This document shows positions 33,707 to 41,199 of a stretch of 64,000 bases of DNA, piece by piece. Source of the stretch: Sorangium cellulosum So ce56 (lineage in GTDB: Bacteria > Myxococcota_A > Polyangia > Polyangiales > Polyangiaceae). The stretch lies in NCBI RefSeq assembly GCF_000067165.1, contig NC_010162.1, positions 8,253,001-8,317,000 on the forward strand, given 5' to 3'. The notes beneath the pieces are model-generated. The model was not told where the DNA came from and did not search any database. It saw only the letters and a list, made by a program, of their open reading frames with translations. A program made the position numbers and the translations under genes. Within the stretch, counting starts at the first letter, position 1; every line of letters begins with the position of its first letter.

Positions 33707-34080
33707 ATGACCCCCCCCGCCACGCTCGACCCCGACCTCCAGCGCGCCCTCTCCGATCCGGGCTTCACGCCGGGCCGCCGCCACTTCGCCGCCCTGATGG
33801 ATCTGCTCGAGACGGCCGATGAGCCCGCCGAGCTGGCGGAGCGGGCGCTGCGGCGCGCTGGCGCTGCGGCGTTGCCCGCCGCGCTCGAGCGCGCGGCCGG
33901 CGCGCCGCTCGCGCTGAGAGCGCCGCTCACCCGGCTCGTCGGCAAGCTGATGGCCGCGGGGCCGATCGATCCCGAGGTCTCGGAGCGGGCGCGCGACTAC
34001 CTGCTCGCCTGCCTCGGCGATGACGATCGCCGCACGCGCCGCATGGCGGCGGTGGCGCTCGGCAAGCCGCGCGCGGCAAG
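33707..34080 (+). pseudogene. N-terminal HEAT-repeat part of a frameshifted gene
   Basis: From ATG 33707 the frame encodes about 120 residues of helical repeat sequence (FAALMDLLETADEPAELAERAL, LTRLVGKLMAAGPIDPEVSE, RRTRRMAAVALGKPR). It then dissolves into Arg/Ser-rich sequence and stops at 34376-34378. The next HEAT helix (KVGGGAALEALAELDGDDI) continues seamlessly in the other forward frame, the one used by the methyltransferase at 34141. One base therefore seems to be missing, or two added, in the GC-only stretch around 34066-34078. This can be a real mutation or a sequencing error. Repaired, the product would be a HEAT-methyltransferase fusion. Confidence 0.65.
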
Positions 34081-34140
34081 GTCGGCGGCGGCGCCGCGCT
34101 CGAGGCGCTGGCCGAGCTCGACGGCGACGACATCGCCGGC

Positions 34141-35526
34141 GTGCGCGCGCGCGCCGAGCTCCTGGCCAGGAGGACCCTCACGCGCGGCGAGCCGTCCGAG
34201 ATCGCCGGCGATCGCGCGCCGGAGCGCCCCCTCCGGGTGGCGGTGCGGTGCCGACGCGGGCTCGAGGCGATCCTCGCCGAGGAGCTCGCGGCGCTCGACG
34301 CGGGCTCTCCCGGCGGGGCGCTCGTCCCCGAGCTCCGGAGCGATCCGTGCGGCGGCGCGCGGGTCGAGGCGGTGCTGAGCGGCCGCCTCGACGCCCTGTT
34401 CGGGGCGCGCACGATGCTGTCGTTCGCGTTCCCGTTGCCGCTGCGGAAGCTCGACCAGGGCGCCGACCTCGCCGCGGCGGTCGCGGAGCGGCTGCTCTCG
34501 CGGGAGGCGCGCGAGATCCTGCGCCGCTTCACCCAGGGCGCGATCCGCTACCGCATCGACTGGGCCGCCGGCGGCAAGCGCCGGGCGGCGGTGTTCCGCG
34601 CCGCGGCCGCCGTGGAGGCGGAGGCCCCGGAGCTCGTGAACGATCCGACCCAGAGCACGTGGGACGTCGTCGTCTACGAGGGCGCGGGCCGTGTCCGGGT
34701 CGAGCTCGCGCCGCGCCTGCCCGATCCACGGTTCGCGTATCGCCGGGGCGACGTGCCCGCGGCGTCGCACCCGACGATCGCGGCCGCGCTCGCGCGCATC
34801 GCGGGGGCGCGCGGCGACGACGTCGTCTGGGATCCGTTCGTCGGCTCGGGCCTGGAGCTCTGCGAGCGCGCCCTGCTCGGACCGTACCGGCGGCTCGTGG
34901 GCTCGGATCGCGATCCTCGAGCCCTGCAGATCGCGCGCGAGAACCTCGACGCCGCGGGCGCGCGGGGCGCGGAGCTCCTCCAGCGCGACGCGGTCGGCGC
35001 GCCGCCCCCGGGCGAAGCGCCCACGCTGATCCTGACGAACCCGCCCCTCGGGCGGCGCGTCGAGCGCACGGGAGATCTCGACGCCATGCTCGATCGCTTC
35101 GTCGAGGGCGCCGCGCGCGCGCTCGCGCCGGGCGGCAGGATGGTGTGGATCTCGCCGTTCCCCGAGCGGACCGAGGCCGTCGCGCGCCGCTCAGGCCTCC
35201 GGCCGGAGGCGCTCCTGCGCGTGGACATGGGCGGCTTCGACGCGCAGATCCAGAGCTTCCACAAGGAGGCGCTCCGGCCGCGGGCGAGCCACGATCGGCG
35301 CGACGGCCAGCGCGGGGACCGGCTCGACCGCCCTCCTGCCGGGCGCGGTGGGCGCGGCCCCCAGCAGGCCGAGCTGCGCGGCGAACAGCATCGCCCCCCC
35401 CGCCAGGAGCAGCGCCACCACCACCGCGATGATGATCCCGAGCCGCCCCGAGCGGTCGGGCGGCGCGTCGGTGATCAGGCCGAAGCCGTCGGCCGTGCCG
35501 AGGGGCGACGGCGCCGGCGCGGCTGA
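34141..35526 (+). CDS. UPF0020/RlmL-type RNA or DNA methyltransferase (frameshifted from upstream HEAT part)
   Basis: In this frame an initial helical segment (VRARAELLARRTL) leads to a central THUMP-like region, then a Rossmann methyltransferase domain at roughly residues 210-380. VWDPFVGSGLELCERALLG is the S-adenosylmethionine motif I, VGSDRDPRALQIARENL motif II, and LTNPPLGRR the NPPF/Y-type catalytic motif. This set is typical of UPF0020 (RlmL/Trm-like) N-methyltransferases acting on RNA guanine or adenine. The coding signal ends at about 35285 (IQSFHKEAL); the last 80 residues, to 35526, are Arg/Gln/His-rich and mirror the opposite-strand kinase-like gene, so they are probably not native. 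The true start is likely 33707 through the frameshift. Confidence 0.72.
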   Translation: MRARAELLARRTLTRGEPSEIAGDRAPERPLRVAVRCRRGLEAILAEELAALDAGSPGGALVPELRSDPCGGARVEAVLSGRLDALFGARTMLSFAFPLPLRKLDQGADLAAAVAERLLSREAREILRRFTQGAIRYRIDWAAGGKRRAAVFRAAAAVEAEAPELVNDPTQSTWDVVVYEGAGRVRVELAPRLPDPRFAYRRGDVPAASHPTIAAALARIAGARGDDVVWDPFVGSGLELCERALLGPYRRLVGSDRDPRALQIARENLDAAGARGAELLQRDAVGAPPPGEAPTLILTNPPLGRRVERTGDLDAMLDRFVEGAARALAPGGRMVWISPFPERTEAVARRSGLRPEALLRVDMGGFDAQIQSFHKEALRPRASHDRRDGQRGDRLDRPPAGRGGRGPQQAELRGEQHRPPRQEQRHHHRDDDPEPPRAVGRRVGDQAEAVGRAEGRRRRRG

Positions 35527-37080
35527 GCCCTGCGCCGGGCTCTGAGCGGGCGCCGCGCTCTGCTGCGCGGAGACGGCGCCGTGCGTGGCCGCCGAGGCTT
35601 GCTGCGATGGGCTGAGCGCGCCGGCCGCGGCGGAGCTCGGCCCGAGGAGCGCGCCGCCCCCCGCGTCGGCCCTCGTGGACGACGCGGCCGCGGGCGCCCC
35701 CGCGGCTCGTTCGAGCGGCGCCGCAGCGGAGCGACCTGCCGCCGCCGCATCGGCGAGCGCCTGGGGCGCGCCGAGCGTCGGCGTCGCGTCGACCAGGGGC
35801 GGCACGACCGGCGTGGGAGCCTCCCGCGTCCGCGTGGGGACGTCGTCGTCGTCGTCATCGTCGCGGTCGTCGACGACCGTGGGCGCATCGAGCGTGGGCT
35901 CGTCGAGCATGTCCCCGTCGAGATCGCCGAGGAAAGGTAACTCGCCGCTCCGGGGCCGAGGTCTCGCGACAGCTTCGGGCTCCGCGTCCGGGCGCTCGCG
36001 CCCCGGGTACGCGGGCGCTGGCGCTGCGACCGCGGGCGGCTCTCGAGGCCCTCCAGCCGGCGGCGCCGCGCCTGGCGCGGGCCGCCCCGCGTCGGGCGCG
36101 CGGAGCGCGGCGGGCGCCGCTCCTCCGGAGCGCGCTGGCGCTGCGGCCGCTGGCCCAGCGAGCCCGCGGAGGTTCAGGGGCGTCGCCTCCCGCGTGGCCA
36201 TCCTGGGCTCCGAGCCCTCGCGGGCGTCGCCGGACGTCTGCGTCACCGGGACCGCCCCCACGCCCGGAACGCGCGCTCGCGCGACCGGGGCGCGCCCTTG
36301 CGCGGCCGGAGCCGCGGCGGGCGCCCTGGGGATCGGGGCGGCGCCCGGCCTGGGGGCCGGCGCGCCGGGTTGCGCCGCCGGGGGCCGCGCGCGCTCGGCC
36401 GGGAGGGGCGGCGCCGGTTTACCCGCGGCCGCCGCCGCCGCGCGCTGCGCGATGACCTCGTCGAGCTGGCTCGAGCTGAACGGCGAGACCCGCATCAGCG
36501 TGCGCACCTCGTCGTCGTCCTCGTCGTTCGTCGCGTCCTCGTCGTCGAGCGGGAGCAGCGTGCGCACCGCGGGATCGGGGTGCCATTCCTCGAGAGCGCG
36601 CCGGAACGCGGCGGCGTTCGTCGTGCGCGCGGAGCGATCGCGCTGGAACGCGTCGTCGAGGACCCGCTGGAGATCGTCGTCGCCCACGTCGAAGACGGCG
36701 AGCGGCGCGGGCGAGGAGCCCGAGATCCGTTGCCGCGTCTCGGCGTCGCTCCCTCCGCCGAAGGCGCTCGCCCCGGTCAGCACCTCGTAGAGCGTCGCCG
36801 CGATGGCCCACACATCGTCGCCTGCCGAGAGCGTCCCGCCCCCGACCCGCTCGGGCGACTGGTACGCGATGCGGCTCGGCGTCTGGCGCAGGTCGGCCAG
36901 GATCGCCTTCGAGGTGCGATCGACCGCGGTCGTGAGCACGCACTCCGGCGAGATGGCGCCGTGCGCAACGCCGAGGGCGTGAAGCGCCTCGATCCGCTTC
37001 GCAAGACGAATGGCCCAGCCGACGGCGTCGAGCTCGTTCAGCGGGCCATCGCGCAAGATCCGAGTTGCAAGCGTTTCCAC
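35191..37080 (-). CDS. C-lobe-only Ser/Thr pseudokinase with membrane anchor
   Basis: The GTG at 37080 is directly preceded by an in-frame TAA, so the 629-residue frame cannot extend upstream. It begins inside a kinase fold: helix (WAIRLAKRIEALHALGVAHG), a catalytic loop reading HGAISPECV instead of HRDLKPEN, no DFG, then YQSPERVGGGTLSAGDDVWAIAATLYEVLTG as the APE/helix-F region. The glycine loop and VAIK lysine are absent, so it should be inactive. From residue 210 a low-complexity Pro/Ala linker follows, with an Asp cluster (DDRDDDDDDDVP), then a transmembrane segment (IIIAVVVALLLAGGAMLFAA). The end past about 35285 runs antisense to the methyltransferase gene and is probably not native. 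Confidence 0.7.
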   Translation of the reverse strand: METLATRILRDGPLNELDAVGWAIRLAKRIEALHALGVAHGAISPECVLTTAVDRTSKAILADLRQTPSRIAYQSPERVGGGTLSAGDDVWAIAATLYEVLTGASAFGGGSDAETRQRISGSSPAPLAVFDVGDDDLQRVLDDAFQRDRSARTTNAAAFRRALEEWHPDPAVRTLLPLDDEDATNDEDDDEVRTLMRVSPFSSSQLDEVIAQRAAAAAAGKPAPPLPAERARPPAAQPGAPAPRPGAAPIPRAPAAAPAAQGRAPVARARVPGVGAVPVTQTSGDAREGSEPRMATREATPLNLRGLAGPAAAAPARSGGAAPAALRAPDAGRPAPGAAPPAGGPREPPAVAAPAPAYPGRERPDAEPEAVARPRPRSGELPFLGDLDGDMLDEPTLDAPTVVDDRDDDDDDDVPTRTREAPTPVVPPLVDATPTLGAPQALADAAAAGRSAAAPLERAAGAPAAASSTRADAGGGALLGPSSAAAGALSPSQQASAATHGAVSAQQSAAPAQSPAQGSAAPAPSPLGTADGFGLITDAPPDRSGRLGIIIAVVVALLLAGGAMLFAAQLGLLGAAPTAPGRRAVEPVPALAVAPIVARPRPERLLVEALDLRVEAAHVHAQERLRPEA

Positions 37081-37250
37081 TTACGAAGCCAGGGTAGTAC
37101 CGGTCCGCCGAAGTTTGTACCTGGATCCGCGCGCCGTTCGTCCCCGGGGCGACCGATTCCAGGGTGCGCGCCTCGCCGCGTACGCTCGGAGGCGGCGCCC
37201 CCGACGGACGGCGCTGGCGCGCGGATCCGCGGTGCGGGGAGCCGCGCTCT

Positions 37251-38564
37251 TCATGACCGCTCGCCTCCGGCCGCGTCGGTCGGGACGATGCGGACGCGCC
37301 GTACCCGCCGGCCGGCGACATCCATCGCCACGAGCGTGTAGCCCTCGCACTCGACGCGCTCGCCCGCCTCGGGTGGGTGCTCGAGCCGGCCGAGCATGTA
37401 GCCGCCGACCGTCTCGACGGTCTTCACCTCGGGCAGCAGCACGATGTGCCCGTCGCGCTCCAGGTCCGTCAGCAGGACGCGGCCGTCGACGTCGACGATG
37501 CCGCCGCCGCGGCGGTGGATGGGCGGCACCTCCTCGTCGTTCTCGTCGCGGATCTCCCCGACGATCTCCTCGATGAGGTCCTCCATCGTCACGAGCCCCA
37601 TGAACTCGCCCGAGGCCGACGTGATGATCGCCACCGGCACCTGGCGCGCCTGCATCTCGAGGCGGAGGCGCTCGACCGAGGTGTTCTCGCGCGCGAAGAT
37701 CGGCTTGCGGAGCAGCTCGGCGACGCGCGCCGCGCGGCGGCGGTGGCTCAGCACGTCGAACAGGTCGCGCAGGTGCAGGTAGCCGAGCACGTTCTTGCCC
37801 TGCTCGTCGAGCACCGGGTACCGGGAGTACCCGGCGTCGGCCACGATCCGCACCGCCTCGTCGATCGTCATGTTCGCGCGCAGGGTCGCCGCGTCGGAGC
37901 GGAGCGACATCACGTGCCTCGCCGTGCGCCGGCGCAGGTCGAAGATGCGCACGAGCATGCTGCGCAGCGCCGGATCGAGCCCCGCGGGGCTCTTCGTCAA
38001 GAGCAGCCGGAGCTCCTCCGACGTGTGCGCGATCTCCTCCTCGCCCGCAGGCCGGAGCCCGAAGAGGCGGACGAACCCGTTCGCCATCGAGTTGAGCACC
38101 CAGATGACCGGCCACATCAGGACGAAGAACCCGTGCAGCGGCCGCGCCGCCCAGAGCGTAACCTTCTCGGTCCGCTGGATCGCGAGCGACTTCGGCGCGA
38201 GCTCCCCGATCACGGTGTGGAGCGACGTGATCAGGATGAACGTGATGCCGACGGACATGGCGTGCGCGCCGACCCCCGACCAGGCGTCGAGCGGCGCGAG
38301 CAACGGCTCGATGAGCTGGGCGATGGCCGGCTCGCCGATCCAGCCGAGCCCGAGGGACGCGAGCGTGATGCCCAGCTGGTTGGCGGACAGGTACGCGTCG
38401 AGCCGCTGCGACATCTGGAGCGCGAGCCGGGCCCGCGCGTCCCCCTCGCGCACGAGCTGCTCCAGCCGCGTCGGCCGCATCTTGACGATGGCGAACTCGG
38501 ACGCGACGAAGAACGCGTTGAGGAGCACCAGGAGCGCGGTGCCCAGGAGGTAGACGAACGTCAT
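37251..38564 (-). CDS. CorC/CNNM-family (hemolysin-like) membrane protein
   Basis: The 437-residue protein has the full three-domain layout of the CNNM/CorC (TlyC) family linked to magnesium or cobalt export. A DUF21 membrane domain covers about residues 1-190 (LLVLLNAFFVASEFAIVKMRPTR, LGITLASLGLGWIGEPAI, HTVIGELAPKSLAIQ). A pair of CBS domains covers about 205-330 (SRYPVLDEQGKNVLGYLHLRD, GEFMGLVTMEDLIEEIVGEI), and a C-terminal CorC_HlyC domain follows from about 345 (ILLTDLERD-like, TVGGYMLGRLEHPPEAGE). It is an inner-membrane protein. Genes on either side on the same strand (gshA upstream, pseudokinase downstream) have no obvious functional link. Confidence 0.93.
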   Translation of the reverse strand: MTFVYLLGTALLVLLNAFFVASEFAIVKMRPTRLEQLVREGDARARLALQMSQRLDAYLSANQLGITLASLGLGWIGEPAIAQLIEPLLAPLDAWSGVGAHAMSVGITFILITSLHTVIGELAPKSLAIQRTEKVTLWAARPLHGFFVLMWPVIWVLNSMANGFVRLFGLRPAGEEEIAHTSEELRLLLTKSPAGLDPALRSMLVRIFDLRRRTARHVMSLRSDAATLRANMTIDEAVRIVADAGYSRYPVLDEQGKNVLGYLHLRDLFDVLSHRRRAARVAELLRKPIFARENTSVERLRLEMQARQVPVAIITSASGEFMGLVTMEDLIEEIVGEIRDENDEEVPPIHRRGGGIVDVDGRVLLTDLERDGHIVLLPEVKTVETVGGYMLGRLEHPPEAGERVECEGYTLVAMDVAGRRVRRVRIVPTDAAGGERS

Positions 38565-38627
38565 GCCGGTCGCCGTCCTCCCCCCGGTGCGCCCGCCGCC
38601 CCGCGCCTCCTCGGCGACGAGCCGCGG

Positions 38628-40004
38628 CTAGATCCTCGCACGTTCGAGGATCTTGCTTCGCAGGTCCGGGTCGTCGTTGCTGAGTCCATCGACGAGAGCA
38701 TCGGCCGGGGATTGCCCCTTGGCGATGAGCGCGCTGAGCCGATCGAGGTGGACGCGCTCGTCCTTGCCGTTCTTGTTCAGGCGCGCGCGCCGCGCGAGGC
38801 CGCCCGAGGCGATCGCGACGAGCCGCTCGGCCAGCGCGGCGAGCGGCTTGCCGCGGAACGTGGCGCGGAGCGCGCGCTCGGCGATCTTCGGGCGCACGGC
38901 CTCGAGCTCGTCGAACCTGAAGCTCTCGGACAGGGCGTCGGCCTCGTCGAGCGCGCGCGCGTCGTAGAGGATGCCCGCCCAGAGCGCCGGGAGCGCGCAG
39001 ACGAGGTTGGCCGGCAGCGAGTCTGCGCCGCGGACCTCGAGGGTCCGCTTCAGCCTGACCTCCGGGAAGAGGGTGTTGAGGTGCATCTCCCAGTCGCCGC
39101 GGGTGGCCCGGTGCCCCTCGAAGCCGTGCTCCAGGAAGTCGCGGAAGGTCTGCCCCGTGTTCTCGATCACCTCGCCGTCGCGCTTGAAGAGGAACATCGG
39201 CGCGTCGACCGCCCACGCGACGTAGTCCGAGAAGCGGCGCCCGCGCTCGAGCACGTTGCGGATCAGCCCCTGCCGCGCGGCGTCGACGTCGAGCCAGACC
39301 TTGGCGCGGTAGCTCCGCCCGCCGAACAGCGCCCCCTCGTAGAACGGGGAGTTGGCGAAGATCGCCGTCACGAGCGGGGAGAGCCGGAGCGACACGCGGA
39401 GCGCGCGCATCGCCGCCTCCTCGCTCGCGTAGTCGAAGTTCGCCTGCACGGTGGCGGTGCGGCGCATCATGTCGAGGCCGTGCGCGCCGCGCGTCGGCAG
39501 GTAGCGCCGCATGATCGCGTAGCGCGCCTTGGGCACCCAGGAGAGATCGTCTTGCCTCGCGAAGGGGTGGAACCCGATGCCGAGCCAGGCCAGCTTGAGC
39601 TCGGCGGAGATGTCTCGCAGCTCCGCAAGGTGCCCGCTCATCTCCATACAGATCTGGTGGATGTTCTCGAGGGGCGCTCCGGACAGCTCGAGCTGCCCGC
39701 CTGGCTCGAGGGTCACCGAGGCGCCAGCCCGGGCGAGCGCGATCAGCGGACCGCCGGGGGTCTCGTGCTCGGGTGTCCACCCGTGCCGCTCGACGAGCGC
39801 CTGGAGGATGTTGAGGACGCTCCGCTCGCCCTCGTACGGGATGGCAGCGCCCGTCCTGGCGTCGACCCCGAACTTCTCCGCCTCGGCGCCGATCCGGTGA
39901 AGGGCCTCGGGCTTCGTAGCTTCGTGAAAGGGAAACAGCAGGTCGTCGAACGTCTCCAACGGCTGAGACTTCGACTCACTCCCGTGGCTTGCATCGGCCA
40001 TCAT
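38628..40004 (-). CDS. gshA: Glutamate-cysteine ligase (plant/proteobacterial GCS2 type)
   Basis: This enzyme joins glutamate and cysteine with ATP, the first step of glutathione synthesis. The 458-residue protein matches the proteobacterial/plant class in length and in its motifs: IGAEAEKFGV, EPGGQLELSGAP, GIGFHPF, KARYAIMRRYLPTRG, TATVQANFDYASEEAAMRALR, ANSPFYEG and GDWEMHLNTLFPEVRLKRTLEVRGAD. Tandem ATGs at 40004 and 40001 start the conserved sequence; the ribosome site (GGA) is weak. The homocysteine-methyltransferase-like gene ends 28 bases upstream on the same strand, suggesting a two-gene thiol/sulfur unit. gshB is not in the window. Confidence 0.93.
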   Translation of the reverse strand: MMADASHGSESKSQPLETFDDLLFPFHEATKPEALHRIGAEAEKFGVDARTGAAIPYEGERSVLNILQALVERHGWTPEHETPGGPLIALARAGASVTLEPGGQLELSGAPLENIHQICMEMSGHLAELRDISAELKLAWLGIGFHPFARQDDLSWVPKARYAIMRRYLPTRGAHGLDMMRRTATVQANFDYASEEAAMRALRVSLRLSPLVTAIFANSPFYEGALFGGRSYRAKVWLDVDAARQGLIRNVLERGRRFSDYVAWAVDAPMFLFKRDGEVIENTGQTFRDFLEHGFEGHRATRGDWEMHLNTLFPEVRLKRTLEVRGADSLPANLVCALPALWAGILYDARALDEADALSESFRFDELEAVRPKIAERALRATFRGKPLAALAERLVAIASGGLARRARLNKNGKDERVHLDRLSALIAKGQSPADALVDGLSNDDPDLRSKILERARI

Positions 40005-40032
40005 CACGTTTCCGGTTGGGTTTCGTTCTCGC

Positions 40033-41082
40033 TTAGAGCGCGCGCCTGAGAAGGGGCGCGCGCTGCGTCGTACGGAGCATCTTCGCGAGCGCGCCCAGGT
40101 GCGCCAGCGTTGTCCCCGTCCCTCCCCCGAGCATTCGCGCGCCCGCCTCGATGAGCCGCGCCGCCGACGCCGCCCAAGCATCGCAGATCTCGGCGGGCGC
40201 GATGCGGTCGGCGCCGTCCGCCTGCGCAGATTCCGCGCCGAGCAGCACGCCGACCTGAACCTCGTGCGCGACGCCCTCGAGGCGCCGGAGCACGTTGAGC
40301 CCGAGCTCGACCGACGGCACCTCGAAGAGCAGCGCGTCCGCGCCGCTGTCGAGGGCCGACCGGGCGACCTCCTCGAACCCCTCGCCATCGGCGGTGCGCC
40401 CCGCGCCGTCGAGCTCCACGAGCGCCCACGTCGCCAGCTGCGTCGTGCTGGCGCTGACCACCGCCGCGCGGCGCGCGAGCCGCGCGACCGTGGGGCCGAC
40501 GCACGCTGCCTGGGCTGGATCGAAGCCGCACGCGACGAGGATCTCGCATCCGGCCGCCGCCAGCCTGGCCGCATGGACGGCGTAATCCTCCGCGATCCGG
40601 TCGGCCATGGGCGCGGCAGCAGTGTGGCCCAGGATACCCGCCACCGCCACGCGGCGCGCGGCCCCGCCCGCCGCCTCTGTGGCGAGCTCGACCGCGGTTC
40701 CGGTCAGCGCGGCGGCGCGGAACGCCATGCCGATGGGCGCCAGGGCGCGCGTCGTCGTCGCGGACGTGAGCGCCCGGACCACGTCGATCCCCAGCGCGAT
40801 CTCCTGCTCATGCAGCTCAGCGATCGCCCGCGGCGACTCGCGGAGCAGCCGGCCGAGGGCGGTGGTGGAGGACACCGCGGTGCCTCGTCCACGGAGCGAA
40901 GCGAGCGGATCGCCGCTGATGATGAGCGGACGACCCACGGGAGGCCGAGAGGTGGAGGCCTCGAGCGCATTCACGTCCTTCGCTGCTTTCCAGGGCTCCT
41001 CTACCACCGGTCTATAAGGGGAAACTAGCCCAAGACGGCCCTTCCGCGTCGCGAAATGGTGCAGGCCAGCGGGCTGGAGCAC
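40033..41082 (-). CDS. Homocysteine S-methyltransferase-fold protein lacking zinc ligands
   Basis: The 349-residue frame has the betaine-homocysteine/MetH N-terminal barrel pattern: RPLIISGDPLASLRGRGTAV, LHEQEIALGIDVVRALTSATTTRAL, VAVAGILGHTAA, YAVHAARLAAAGCEILVACG, GADALLFEVPS and ARMLGGGTGTT. In active enzymes the last motif is GGCCGT, whose two cysteines with an earlier one bind zinc and activate homocysteine. Here the pair is Gly-Thr (about 40108-40131) and no upstream NC motif is seen, so methyl transfer to a thiol is unlikely by the usual chemistry. The start is uncertain: GTG 41082 is the longest, while GTG 40974, just before the conserved part, is a good alternative. The downstream neighbour is gshA. 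Confidence 0.72.
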   Translation of the reverse strand: MLQPAGLHHFATRKGRLGLVSPYRPVVEEPWKAAKDVNALEASTSRPPVGRPLIISGDPLASLRGRGTAVSSTTALGRLLRESPRAIAELHEQEIALGIDVVRALTSATTTRALAPIGMAFRAAALTGTAVELATEAAGGAARRVAVAGILGHTAAAPMADRIAEDYAVHAARLAAAGCEILVACGFDPAQAACVGPTVARLARRAAVVSASTTQLATWALVELDGAGRTADGEGFEEVARSALDSGADALLFEVPSVELGLNVLRRLEGVAHEVQVGVLLGAESAQADGADRIAPAEICDAWAASAARLIEAGARMLGGGTGTTLAHLGALAKMLRTTQRAPLLRRAL

Positions 41083-41199
41083 AGCGTTCCACGCAGCGGA
41101 GTCGGGGACAACCTGACGGACGCGCGCCGGCGCTCGGCGCGGCGCCGGGGAGAGACGGGGGATCGGCCGTCATGAGGGGCTCCGCTTTGCCATGGGCCG

